A stretch of 64,000 nt of DNA, from NCBI RefSeq assembly GCF_008386635.1, contig NZ_VUOE01000002.1, positions 620,001-684,000 on the forward strand. The letters run 5' to 3'. The notes under the pieces are model-generated. The model saw nothing but the letters and a program-made list of their open reading frames with translations, ran no database searches and was not told the origin of the DNA. This DNA is from Maribacter flavus (GTDB lineage Bacteria; Bacteroidota; Bacteroidia; Flavobacteriales; Flavobacteriaceae). The position numbers and the translations under genes were made by a program. This document shows positions 1 to 8,097 of this stretch, in pieces (positions within the stretch are counted from its first letter, which is position 1; each line of letters begins with the position of its first letter).

Positions 1-1358
1 TTTCCATGTTTACCATTATGGGCTATTTGTCCACAAGGAATTCCATCCACTACAGGAACAAAAATAGTTTTGGGGACATGTCCAAGCTGATGGCCTCTCC
101 CTTGGCCCCCAGCATTACCATAATTGCACCGGCGTATAACGAAGGGCTTACCATTGTAGAGAATATACGTTCGCTTATGTCCTTGCGGTACGTGAATTAC
201 GAGGTCATGGTGGTCAACGATGGGAGTAAGGACGATACCTTACAGAAAATGATAGACGCCTACGATCTGTATAAAATTGAGCAGGAAATAGACCCGGATT
301 GGAAGAACAAACCCATACGGGGCATCTATAAATCGCCCCATAAGGCCTTTTCAAAATTAACCGTAATCGATAAGGAAAACGGTGGTAAGTCCGATGCCCT
401 GAACACGGGCATGGCCCTTTCTACCAATCAATATGTGGGCTGTATCGATGTGGATTGCCTACTATTGCCCGATGCACTTTTGCACGTGGTTAAGTCCTTC
501 TACCAGCGTTCAGAAAAGCAGGTAATCGCGGTGGGCGGTGTAATCCGAGTGGCAAATTCCTGCATCATACAGGGCGGACAATTGGAGGAGATCCGCTTGC
601 CTACCAATTGGCTGGCCCGTTTTCAATTGTTGGAATACACCCGGTCCTTTATTTTGGGAAGAATGGCTTGGGGCCGTATCGATAGTTTGTTGATCATTTC
701 TGGGGCCTTTGGTTTTTTTGATCGTCAAATAGCCTTGGAAGTTGGGGGGTATGATACCAATACGGTGGGCGAGGATATGGAAATCGTATTCAAGATGCGG
801 CGCTACATGCACGAACGTAAATTGCCGTATACCGTGGAATATATCCCGGATCCGCTATGCTGGACAGAAGTTCCCGAAGACCCAAAGATCCTTGTTAACC
901 AAAGGGACCGATGGGCGAGGGGGAACCTAGAGACCCTTTTTAAGCATAAGGACATGTTCTTCAACCCCAAGTTTGGAAGATTGGGCATGCTCAGTTATCC
1001 CTATTGGTTCTTTTATGAATGGTTGGCTCCCTTGTTGGAGTTTTTCGGCTTTTTTACCATCATCCTTTTTTATTGGTTGGGAATTTTGAATTGGGAGTTC
1101 TTTTTGGCCATAACGGCGGCCGTTTACATCTATTCCATCATGTTCTCCTTTTACGCCATTCTCTGGGATGTCTATTCCTATAACGAATACAAGAAAACAA
1201 AGGATATCTTGATTTTGATGTTCTGTGCCATCATTGAGCCACTAACGTTCCATCCTTTGGTGGTATGGTCCGCTGTTCGTGGCAATTACAAAAAATTGTT
1301 CAAGATCAAGTCGGGTTGGGGTTCCCAGGTTCGTAAAGGATTTGCAAAAGCTACGTAA
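1..1358 (+). CDS. Family 2 processive glycosyltransferase (polysaccharide synthase), 5' partial
   Basis: Membrane glycosyltransferase of the PgaC/cellulose-synthase type, expected to polymerise a sugar nucleotide into a surface polysaccharide at the inner membrane. Seen (numbered from the ATG at base 6): APAYNEG nucleotide-binding start near residue 40, VVNDGSKDD near 70, a DVD acceptor motif near 148-150, GEDME near 255, and a QRDRW (QxxRW) processivity motif near 300. At least three hydrophobic segments follow residue 330. The frame is open to the left edge, and relatives carry an N-terminal membrane helix before this point, so the true start lies upstream and the ATG at 6 is probably internal. 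The next gene starts 2 bases after the stop, which implies an operon. The substrate cannot be read from the sequence. Confidence 0.88.
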   Translation, partial: SMFTIMGYLSTRNSIHYRNKNSFGDMSKLMASPLAPSITIIAPAYNEGLTIVENIRSLMSLRYVNYEVMVVNDGSKDDTLQKMIDAYDLYKIEQEIDPDWKNKPIRGIYKSPHKAFSKLTVIDKENGGKSDALNTGMALSTNQYVGCIDVDCLLLPDALLHVVKSFYQRSEKQVIAVGGVIRVANSCIIQGGQLEEIRLPTNWLARFQLLEYTRSFILGRMAWGRIDSLLIISGAFGFFDRQIALEVGGYDTNTVGEDMEIVFKMRRYMHERKLPYTVEYIPDPLCWTEVPEDPKILVNQRDRWARGNLETLFKHKDMFFNPKFGRLGMLSYPYWFFYEWLAPLLEFFGFFTIILFYWLGILNWEFFLAITAAVYIYSIMFSFYAILWDVYSYNEYKKTKDILILMFCAIIEPLTFHPLVVWSAVRGNYKKLFKIKSGWGSQVRKGFAKAT

Positions 1359-1360
1359 AC

Positions 1361-3745
1361 ATGCTGGAATACAGGGAAGAACATATCGAAAGCAAGGAGC
1401 GGAAACTACGGGATTTTATCCCCGTGGTCATTACCTTCTTTGTGGGATTGGTCGTCCTTTCCATCTATCAGAATGCCATGCTATACGCGATTGGTGTTCT
1501 CGACAGTGTTTTCAACAGTAGCTTCTTACTTTATCTATTGCACCATTTGGGATATGCATCCGTCATTTCCCTGTTTTTGGCCTTTATTTTCAATCTTTTG
1601 GAAAATAAAAAACCAGGGCTTGGGCTTCGGGTCGTTCAAATTATGTTGATTATTCTGTTGCTTTTGGAAGCGGTATTGATTACCTACTACGTACAGAATT
1701 TTGAGCCCTTGGGTTCGGATTTTTTGGGACTGTTCAAGAACAAGGAAATACGGTTCTCCTTGCTACAGGCATCGGTGGCAACCTCTATTACCTTGACCGT
1801 CTGTTTTATCTGTTACAAATACATCGCATCGTTTTATACCGTGATAAGCCGCATGTACCCGCTGACCATCGTATTTTTCAGCATTTTTCTGGCTACGCTG
1901 TATTCGGATAAAAAACCCATCAACGAAAACAAGACCCAGTATTTGGCACATCACGTGACGAAGCGCCTCTTGCAATCCTATAGTTATGAGGGTACCGAGG
2001 AATATCCGCTGGTAAGGCCTTTTCAAAAGGAAACAGGTCTGGCCGGATATTTTAAACCGATGGATACCTTGCCGCATATCAAAATTATCATCCTGGATGG
2101 TCTTGGAAATGAGTTCGTTGACGGACGTTTTACGGACTTTATGCCCAACTTGCAGGAATTGAAGCGAAAATCCCTGAGCTGGAAAAACTTCCTGAGCAAT
2201 ACGGGAGAAAGTCACGCCGCCTTTCCCACGATTATTGGGTCCTTGCCTTTTGGGGAATCCGGATTCACAACGCTACCGGATTTTACCTATAGAAATACCC
2301 TGTATAGTATTTTACGGGAAAACGGGTACAAAACAAGTTTTAACCATGGGGGCAATACCGCCCTGTTCAATATAGACCGATTTTTGGAGGAAGAGAAAGT
2401 CGACCAGATTTTTGACCGAAACAACTTTGGAAGGGAATTTAGCCTGCAAGAGGAGGATGCTGCGGGAATTACCCTTGGCTATCCGGACGGTGCCCTGTTT
2501 TCCAATTTCCATAAGAATGCCAAGCCTAGCGTAGGGCCAAAATTGGATGTGTTCCTGACCTTGAGTACCAAGGCACCCTATCACATCCCCGAAATCGATA
2601 CCTATACCCATAAAGTGGCAAACATCGTGGAGACCTCTGGTATGAAAGCGTCAGAACAACGATTTGTGCGACGTAACGAGGAACTTTTTGCCAGTTTTGT
2701 CTATGCCGATGAAGCGTTGGCCCAGTTCATGACCCGGGAGCAACTTTCCCCTGATTTTTCAACTATGATCTATGTGATAACCGGAAGCCATCAGCTCTCC
2801 GAACTTTCGCAGGACAACGCCCTTTCAAAGTATCGGGTTCCTTTGTTGATCTTTAGTCCATTATTGAAATCCGCCACGGAGATAACAAACGTTGCTTCCC
2901 ATGCGGATATAGCGCCAAGTCTTCTCGGGTTGCTTTCGGAAAAACAAAATAGTAAGGTCCCGGACCAAGTAGGTTTTCTGGGAGGGGATCTAATTAGGAA
3001 ATCCGGTACTAAAGACCCTAAGGAGGTTCCCTTGATGCGGAGTGCCTACAGAATACAGGATTTTATACTGGACGATTTGTTTTATTCCGATGGGGAGATT
3101 TACAAACTGGATAAGGATTTGAACCTACGGGAATTAGAGGATGATGAAGAGACCCGGGTGTCCTTACTTGAAGAACGTTTCCAAAACTTCAAGACCGTAA
3201 ATAGTTACGTTACGGAAAACAATAGGATCATACCAAAATCGGTTTCCTTAATCGAGGACCGAAAACCCAAATTTACCAAGGAAGAATTGATCTGGATCGA
3301 GAGTGTCTTTAATGGAAAGGATTTTGACAACGCCTACGGACATGCCAAGCAATTGGCTTTTGACAAGGATTATGGCAGGGCCTTATTGCTGAGCGAATAT
3401 ATCCTGAGTGAAATTCCAAGGCATGCGGATACGGAAATACTCATGGGTAGGGTGCGGGCATGGCAGGGCGATTATGAAAGGTCCATTCAAATTTTATACA
3501 ACGTGATCCGGAAATACCCCAAGTACGAGGATGGCTATTGCGCCTTGATGGATGCCTATTTCTGGTCCGGGAAGAATGAAAATATGTATGAAATACAACG
3601 ATTGGCCCGTAAGAACGGGATTGAGGATAAAATCTTGAACGAAAAATTCGAAAGGTCCCTTGCTTTGATCCGCCAAGGGCAAGTAATGGATGAAAAAAGT
3701 GCCATCGAGCAAGAAACGGTTGAAATAGGGACACAAAGAAAATGA
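1361..3745 (+). CDS. Membrane alkaline-phosphatase-superfamily (sulfatase/LtaS-like) protein with C-terminal TPR repeats
   Basis: 794 residues. Four to five membrane helices fill residues 18-180. A periplasmic alkaline-phosphatase-fold domain follows: IILDGLGNE near 243-252 is the first metal site, NTGESHAAFP near 280 holds the presumed threonine nucleophile, and SHADIAPSLLGLL near 513-525 is the C-terminal histidine motif. Residues 640-780 form TPR-like helices. The family includes lipoteichoic acid synthases, phosphoethanolamine transferases and sulfatases, so a role decorating the polysaccharide made by the upstream synthase is plausible but inferred. Odd: the usual DH or DHG metal motif reads ITGSH near 474-478, with Ser replacing Asp. 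The stop overlaps the next start (ATGA), suggesting translational coupling. Confidence 0.8.
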   Translation: MLEYREEHIESKERKLRDFIPVVITFFVGLVVLSIYQNAMLYAIGVLDSVFNSSFLLYLLHHLGYASVISLFLAFIFNLLENKKPGLGLRVVQIMLIILLLLEAVLITYYVQNFEPLGSDFLGLFKNKEIRFSLLQASVATSITLTVCFICYKYIASFYTVISRMYPLTIVFFSIFLATLYSDKKPINENKTQYLAHHVTKRLLQSYSYEGTEEYPLVRPFQKETGLAGYFKPMDTLPHIKIIILDGLGNEFVDGRFTDFMPNLQELKRKSLSWKNFLSNTGESHAAFPTIIGSLPFGESGFTTLPDFTYRNTLYSILRENGYKTSFNHGGNTALFNIDRFLEEEKVDQIFDRNNFGREFSLQEEDAAGITLGYPDGALFSNFHKNAKPSVGPKLDVFLTLSTKAPYHIPEIDTYTHKVANIVETSGMKASEQRFVRRNEELFASFVYADEALAQFMTREQLSPDFSTMIYVITGSHQLSELSQDNALSKYRVPLLIFSPLLKSATEITNVASHADIAPSLLGLLSEKQNSKVPDQVGFLGGDLIRKSGTKDPKEVPLMRSAYRIQDFILDDLFYSDGEIYKLDKDLNLRELEDDEETRVSLLEERFQNFKTVNSYVTENNRIIPKSVSLIEDRKPKFTKEELIWIESVFNGKDFDNAYGHAKQLAFDKDYGRALLLSEYILSEIPRHADTEILMGRVRAWQGDYERSIQILYNVIRKYPKYEDGYCALMDAYFWSGKNENMYEIQRLARKNGIEDKILNEKFERSLALIRQGQVMDEKSAIEQETVEIGTQRK

Positions 3746-4959
3746 GACAAAGGATTTATTTTATACTCGTAATGCTAGTATCCCTCAATGCCTTGGGACA
3801 GGAAACCGTTTATTCCGGAGATCCGGACACTTCTTTTTTCGCTGCAAGGGATTTGGCCTTTGCGGGCAATAGGGCATCGGCAAGGGATACCTTAAAAAGT
3901 ATCCTTACCAAGTACCCGGATTACTTGGATGTTCGAAATTTGTTGGCAAAGACCTACAGTTGGGACCAAGAATACGATGCCGCAAGATTGGAATTCAATC
4001 GGGTTACGAGTACCGAACGAAAAAATTCCGAAGCTTGGGTAGGTGCAATCAAGAACGAACAGTACGCCAAAAACTACAACATCGCTTTGGGACTGGCCAA
4101 TAAGGCCTTGAACTATTTGCCACAGGACGAGGAACTGCTGCGTCTAAAACAGGAAATCGTCCAACATATCGAAGACCAACAACTTTTACAGAACCGGTTA
4201 AAAACTACTAAGATTGCGGAGGAACGCAATCAATCCCTGACCTTATACACAGAGGCCGAGGTGTTCGATGGGGATTTGGACCCCATGTATTTCGGGGCCC
4301 TGGAATATCAAAAAAGGACGAAATGGGGAGTGCTTATCCCTAGGATCAACTATAATCGTAGGTTTAACATCAATGGGATACAGGCTGAGGTGGATGCCTA
4401 TCCCAGATTTTCCAAATCCCTGAGCGGCTATGTAAATTATGGCTATTCCGGTGATGTCATCTTTCCCAGGCACCGGATGGGAGGGGAGCTGTTAAAGGAG
4501 CTGCCCAAGGCCATGGAAGCTTCCTTAGGTTTCAGGCACCTGATTTTTGAGCAGGATGCGGCAACCATACTAACGGGAACTTTTGGGCTGTACAGAGGGA
4601 ATTATTATGCGGTGCTCAGACCTTATTTCGTGCCCGATGCAAAAAAGGGCCTGGGTATTTCAGGAAATCTCCTGGTCCGAAAGTATTTCAAGGACGGAAA
4701 CAATTTTTTGGGCATGAACCTGGTTTACGGGTTTGATACGGAACTGAACCAATTCATTATCAACGGACAGTTGTTGTCCGAAACGCTATTGTACCTGGAA
4801 GCCCAAAGACTCCGATTGGAATATCAGTTTACCAACAAAAAGGGCAACAATCAATACAAGGCCAATCTGGGGGTAAACCGACAGGAATTGGCGTTCAGCT
4901 CCGGAAATTTCTTCCTTTCCGTAACCGCAGGCATTGCCTATCAGGTGAAATTCCGTTGA
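3742..4959 (+). CDS. TPR plus YaiO-family outer-membrane beta-barrel protein
   Basis: 405 residues with a signal peptide ending near LNALGQ (about residue 20). Residues 25-145 contain TPR-like helical repeats (AARDLAFAGNRASARDTL, then YLDVRNLLAKTYSWD). From about 165 the protein changes to alternating aromatic/polar strands typical of a YaiO-type outer-membrane barrel and ends in IAYQVKFR. A periplasmic TPR scaffold joined to a barrel is the architecture of polysaccharide exporters such as PgaA, so this is the probable outer-membrane export or docking component for the two upstream genes, with which it overlaps. The YaiO assignment rests on architecture and strand pattern. Function in export is inferred. 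Confidence 0.8.
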   Translation: MRQRIYFILVMLVSLNALGQETVYSGDPDTSFFAARDLAFAGNRASARDTLKSILTKYPDYLDVRNLLAKTYSWDQEYDAARLEFNRVTSTERKNSEAWVGAIKNEQYAKNYNIALGLANKALNYLPQDEELLRLKQEIVQHIEDQQLLQNRLKTTKIAEERNQSLTLYTEAEVFDGDLDPMYFGALEYQKRTKWGVLIPRINYNRRFNINGIQAEVDAYPRFSKSLSGYVNYGYSGDVIFPRHRMGGELLKELPKAMEASLGFRHLIFEQDAATILTGTFGLYRGNYYAVLRPYFVPDAKKGLGISGNLLVRKYFKDGNNFLGMNLVYGFDTELNQFIINGQLLSETLLYLEAQRLRLEYQFTNKKGNNQYKANLGVNRQELAFSSGNFFLSVTAGIAYQVKFR

Positions 4960-5177
4960 ACGAATCTAAATTATCGACGAACGGTATAGGTTTGCAGCCA
5001 AGTAAATTAGGGGGTTGTGGAGGAATTGCAAAAGTAAACCTATAGCAACCGTATTTTTTACAACATAAATGAACGGGTTTACCACATTTAATTGTCCTAA
5101 AGGGAAGTAGCACCTACTTTTAGCTTGTACTAATTGAGTAACCAAATCGAAATTATAAACCTAAAAAACCCCTAACC

Positions 5178-5276
5178 ATGCTTTACGATACCTACGGTGA
5201 AGAATATTTGGTTTTTCTTCAGGAACTAAACGAAATCCTAAGCCTTAACGAATTAGCGGAGCTGGATTACATGTAA
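5178..5276 (+). CDS. Microprotein 1 of a tandem homologous pair (32 aa)
   Basis: An ATG-to-TAA frame of 32 codons in the gap between the polysaccharide cassette and rpoD. The peptide begins MLYDTYGEEY and continues into a likely amphipathic helix (FLQELNEIL, then LAELDYM). It is acidic. The evidence that it is real is the second frame 32 bases downstream, whose peptide aligns without gaps: both fit Y-x(2)-F-[LI]-[QE]-x-L-N-x-I-L-x(7)-L-x-Y. No recognisable Shine-Dalgarno is present, which is normal for Bacteroidota. No signal peptide or membrane segment is visible. I recognise no family. Confidence 0.5.
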   Translation: MLYDTYGEEYLVFLQELNEILSLNELAELDYM

Positions 5277-5308
5277 TTGAATAGCTCTTAACCTTATAAT
5301 ATAATATT

Positions 5309-5410
5309 ATGGCAAATCAAGGGAACGATAACGCGTCTTATCATAATTTTATTGAAAATTTGAACAATATTCTTGTGGACTCAAACATCAGCAAGCTAAC
5401 GTATTCTTAG
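5309..5410 (+). CDS. Microprotein 2 of a tandem homologous pair (33 aa)
   Basis: 33 codons from ATG to TAG. The peptide starts MANQGNDNASY and continues FIENLNNIL, ending SKLTYS. It aligns over 22 residues (Y11-Y32) with residues 10-31 of the preceding microprotein, with conserved Tyr, Phe, Leu-Asn, Ile-Leu, Leu and Tyr positions, but it is less acidic and Asn-rich. A strong hairpin terminator begins 18 bases after the stop, so the two frames probably end one short transcript. Function unknown. An alternative is that both are chance frames, but the gapless alignment argues against that. Confidence 0.5.
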   Translation: MANQGNDNASYHNFIENLNNILVDSNISKLTYS

Positions 5411-5428
5411 TGTCTAGTGTGTACTACG

Positions 5429-5463
5429 AAAAAAGCGCCTTTAGTTCTTAAAGGCGCTTTTTT
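5429..5463. terminator. Bidirectional Rho-independent terminator
   Basis: A perfect 14-bp stem (AAAAAAGCGCCTTT paired with AAAGGCGCTTTTTT) with a 7-base loop. A/T runs lie on both sides, so it can end the microprotein transcript on the plus strand and rpoD on the minus strand. Confidence 0.92.
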
Positions 5464-5483
5464 ATTTGAGGCTAATATGGTTA

Positions 5484-6347
5484 TTATCCTAGATATGTCT
5501 TTAAAAGTTTACTTCTTGAATTGTGGCGTAGTTTTCTGATCGCCTTTTCCCGAATTTGCCGTACACGTTCCCTTGTCAAATCGAACGTATGGCCAATTTC
5601 TGCCAAGGTCATGGCCTGTTGGTCGCCAATACCGTAATAAAGCTTTACAACATCGGCCTCACGGGGAGATAGGGTTTCCAAGGCCCTATTGATCTCCGTA
5701 TTCAGGGATTGTTGCAATAAATGGTTGTCCGGTTTTGGGGACTCCCCGGATCTCAAAACGTCATATAGATTGGAATCCTCCCCTTCGCGTAACGGTGCGT
5801 CCATGGAAACGTGCCTACCGGAATTCTTCAAAGATTGCTTGACCTCCGTTACCGTCATTTCCAATTCCTTGGCAATTTCCTCTGCGGATGGTGGACGCTC
5901 GTGCGTTTGCTCTAAATAGGAAAAGGTCTTTTTAATTTTATTGATCGAACCAATTTTATTTAAGGGTAGCCTAACGACCCTTGATTGTTCTGCCAAAGCC
6001 TGTAAAATCGATTGACGTATCCACCAAACGGCGTAGGATATAAATTTGAACCCTCGGGTTTCATCAAAGCGTTTGGCCGCTTTTACTAGGCCTAAGTTTC
6101 CTTCGTTGATGAGATCGGGTAGTTTTAAACCCTGATTCTGATATTGTTTTGCTACGGATACCACAAATCGGAGATTAGCGGTGGTCAATTTTTCCAAGGC
6201 CACTTGGTCACCTTCGCGTATCCTTTGGGCCAGTTCTACTTCTTCGTTTGCTGTTATTAAATCAATCTTACTGATATCCTGCAAGTATTTGTCCAATGAT
6301 TTCGATTCGCGATTGGTTACCTGCTTGATAATCTTTAGTTGCCTCAT
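5484..6347 (-). CDS. rpoD: RNA polymerase primary sigma factor RpoD/SigA (Bacteroidota type)
   Basis: 287 residues, the short form of the primary sigma factor usual in Bacteroidota, lacking the long acidic region 1.1 of proteobacterial RpoD. It directs RNA polymerase to housekeeping promoters. Seen in order: region 1.2 ([15 protein letters not shown]), region 2 ([47 protein letters not shown]) covering core binding and -10 melting, region 3 ([21 protein letters not shown]), and region 4 with the helix-turn-helix [18 protein letters not shown]. The TAnnTTTG boxes found elsewhere in this window are the kind of element this protein is expected to read. Transcription probably ends at the hairpin just downstream, shared with the two microproteins. 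Confidence 0.97.
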   Translation of the reverse strand: MRQLKIIKQVTNRESKSLDKYLQDISKIDLITANEEVELAQRIREGDQVALEKLTTANLRFVVSVAKQYQNQGLKLPDLINEGNLGLVKAAKRFDETRGFKFISYAVWWIRQSILQALAEQSRVVRLPLNKIGSINKIKKTFSYLEQTHERPPSAEEIAKELEMTVTEVKQSLKNSGRHVSMDAPLREGEDSNLYDVLRSGESPKPDNHLLQQSLNTEINRALETLSPREADVVKLYYGIGDQQAMTLAEIGHTFDLTRERVRQIREKAIRKLRHNSRSKLLKTYLG

Positions 6348-6497
6348 GTATGTGTGTATTTATTATTTAGTGTATGTCCAAGTTCTCATTATACATTTTT
6401 ATTAGCTCTTTTCCAAAGGGAAACCCTTAATGTTTTCCAAAATTTATAAGCTATCCCATAAATTATCAAGGTTTTAGGTGGATCTTGCCACAAAGTG

Positions 6498-6505
6498 TAT
6501 TTTTG
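6498..6505 (+). promoter_or_regulatory. TAnnTTTG -7 promoter box for the DUF6155 gene
   Basis: TATTTTTG, an exact match to the Bacteroidota -7 consensus, lies 16 bases before the ATG at 6522. The T-rich GTTTTAGG at 6471-6478 is a weak -33 candidate. The box overlaps the alternative GTG start at 6495 and so argues for 6522 as the real start. Confidence 0.5.
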
Positions 6506-6521
6506 GCATAACGGACCTATT

Positions 6522-7031
6522 ATGAGCAAAAGAGCCTTAAAAATCTATTTATCGGAATTAAGAAAAAAAGAGCTGGAAGCCCAGATCATGGAACTTTATG
6601 AAAAGTTTCCCGTGGTAAAGACCTATTATGATTTTGCTTTTAATCCCAAGGAGGACAAATTGTTGCAGGACGCCAAGACCAAAATCACCAACGAATACTT
6701 TCCTGTAAAAAGAAATCGGCCCAAGGCGAGAAGGTCGGTCGCCCAAAAGTATATCAAACACTTTGTCAAACTGGGAGTGGATAGTGCCTTGGTGGCGGAC
6801 CTCATGTGTTTCAACCTTGAAATAGCCCAAACATTTGCCTTGGAACGCAATGTACCCGATGCATTTTACAAGAGCATGCTCAATTCCTTTTCGGAGATGA
6901 CTAACTTTATTTCCCAACATGGGATTTTGGAGGAATTCAAAGGGCGAATCGTAAGCATTTACAATCATACACAGACCGGGGATTGGCTTTATAAAGAGGG
7001 GTTTTCCAAGGCCTTGGACATTTTGGAATAA
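6522..7031 (+). CDS. DUF6155 family protein
   Basis: 169 residues from the ATG at 6522 (MSKRALKIYLSELRKKEL); a GTG at 6495 would add nine residues but falls in the promoter box. The N-terminal pattern (short basic helix, then YYDFAFNPKEDKLL and KITNEYFP) matches my memory of the DUF6155 family, soluble helical proteins of unknown role found widely in Bacteroidota. No catalytic motif, signal peptide or membrane helix is visible. The conserved NPKEDKLLQDAK segment near 44-56 resembles a short structural motif. The next gene starts 11 bases downstream, so the two may be co-transcribed, although their products have no known link. Confidence 0.72.
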   Translation: MSKRALKIYLSELRKKELEAQIMELYEKFPVVKTYYDFAFNPKEDKLLQDAKTKITNEYFPVKRNRPKARRSVAQKYIKHFVKLGVDSALVADLMCFNLEIAQTFALERNVPDAFYKSMLNSFSEMTNFISQHGILEEFKGRIVSIYNHTQTGDWLYKEGFSKALDILE

Positions 7032-7042
7032 ATCAGAAAATT

Positions 7043-7972
7043 ATGGCGATAGTTATCATTAGACAGGACGGAAAAATCGAGGCTTGGAAGAAAGCCTTGA
7101 AGGAAAGAAACCCTTCCATAGCGATATATAGTTATTTGGAAGACCATCCAAAACAGGACATTACCATGGCCCTGATATGGAAACATCCCCAAGGAAGCCT
7201 ATCGGTTTATCCCAATTTAAAGTGCATCGCCTCTTCTGGGGCGGGTGTTGATTATATTTTCGAGGATGCATCGGCACCCACCGATATACCCATTACCAGG
7301 GTCGTAGATCCCTACTTGGCCAGTGATATGTCTGAACACGTACTGGCGGTAATCCTTGCGGAATTGAAGAATTTCAATAGTTATAAACTGCAACAGGTAG
7401 CTAGTGATTGGAAACCCAAAATTTACAGACGAATCAAGGACGTTACCGTCGGAATCATGGGGTTAGGGGAATTGGGAGCCTTGACGGCGACCGATTTGAT
7501 GAAATTCGGTTTTACCGTTCAGGGGTGGTCCAGAAGCCAAAAAGAATTGAAAAATGTAAAAACCTTCGCAGGATCAGATACACTGGATGCTTTTCTACAA
7601 GCGACCGAAATTTTGGTCTGTCTTCTTCCCCTGACGCCGGATACGGAGGGGATTCTCAGCAAGGAACTGTTTGAAAGATTACCAAAGGGCGCCTATGTCA
7701 TCAATGTGGCCAGGGGAGGCCATTTGGTCGATAGGGACCTGCTCGAAGCCTTGGATGCCGATCATCTGTCCGGTGCCTGTTTGGATGTCTACCATCAGGA
7801 GCCATTGCCAAAGGACCATCCTTTTTGGCAACATCCAAAAATCTTCATGACACCGCATTACGCCAGCGTCTCCGATACAGATTCCGTCGTGCCCCAGATA
7901 CTGGAAAATTATGACCGACTCAGAATGGGTAAGGAACTACTAAATACGGTGAACAGAAAGAAAGGCTATTAA
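7043..7972 (+). CDS. D-2-hydroxyacid dehydrogenase (glyoxylate/hydroxypyruvate reductase A-like)
   Basis: 309 residues, the usual length for GhrA-type enzymes, which reduce glyoxylate or hydroxypyruvate with NAD(P)H. Seen: the dinucleotide-binding loop IMGLGELG near 138-145, the LPLTPDTEGIL segment near 195, the NVARGGHLV motif with the catalytic-region Arg near 220, the acidic residue in DVYHQEP near 250, and the catalytic-type His in MTPHYAS near 272. The conserved core belongs to the 2-hydroxyacid dehydrogenase family. The exact substrate is uncertain; phosphoglycerate-type enzymes are usually longer. It is cytosolic, with no signal peptide. Confidence 0.87.
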   Translation: MAIVIIRQDGKIEAWKKALKERNPSIAIYSYLEDHPKQDITMALIWKHPQGSLSVYPNLKCIASSGAGVDYIFEDASAPTDIPITRVVDPYLASDMSEHVLAVILAELKNFNSYKLQQVASDWKPKIYRRIKDVTVGIMGLGELGALTATDLMKFGFTVQGWSRSQKELKNVKTFAGSDTLDAFLQATEILVCLLPLTPDTEGILSKELFERLPKGAYVINVARGGHLVDRDLLEALDADHLSGACLDVYHQEPLPKDHPFWQHPKIFMTPHYASVSDTDSVVPQILENYDRLRMGKELLNTVNRKKGY

Positions 7973-8097
7973 CAATCATCGTTCATAAATTCTCTACAGA
8001 ATAGGGGCCATAGCGGGATTTATATTTTAATTACCGATAAAAATCCTCTAATTTTAAGGTTTCGTAATTTTTAACCGGACTTAAATTTCTTGCCTTT

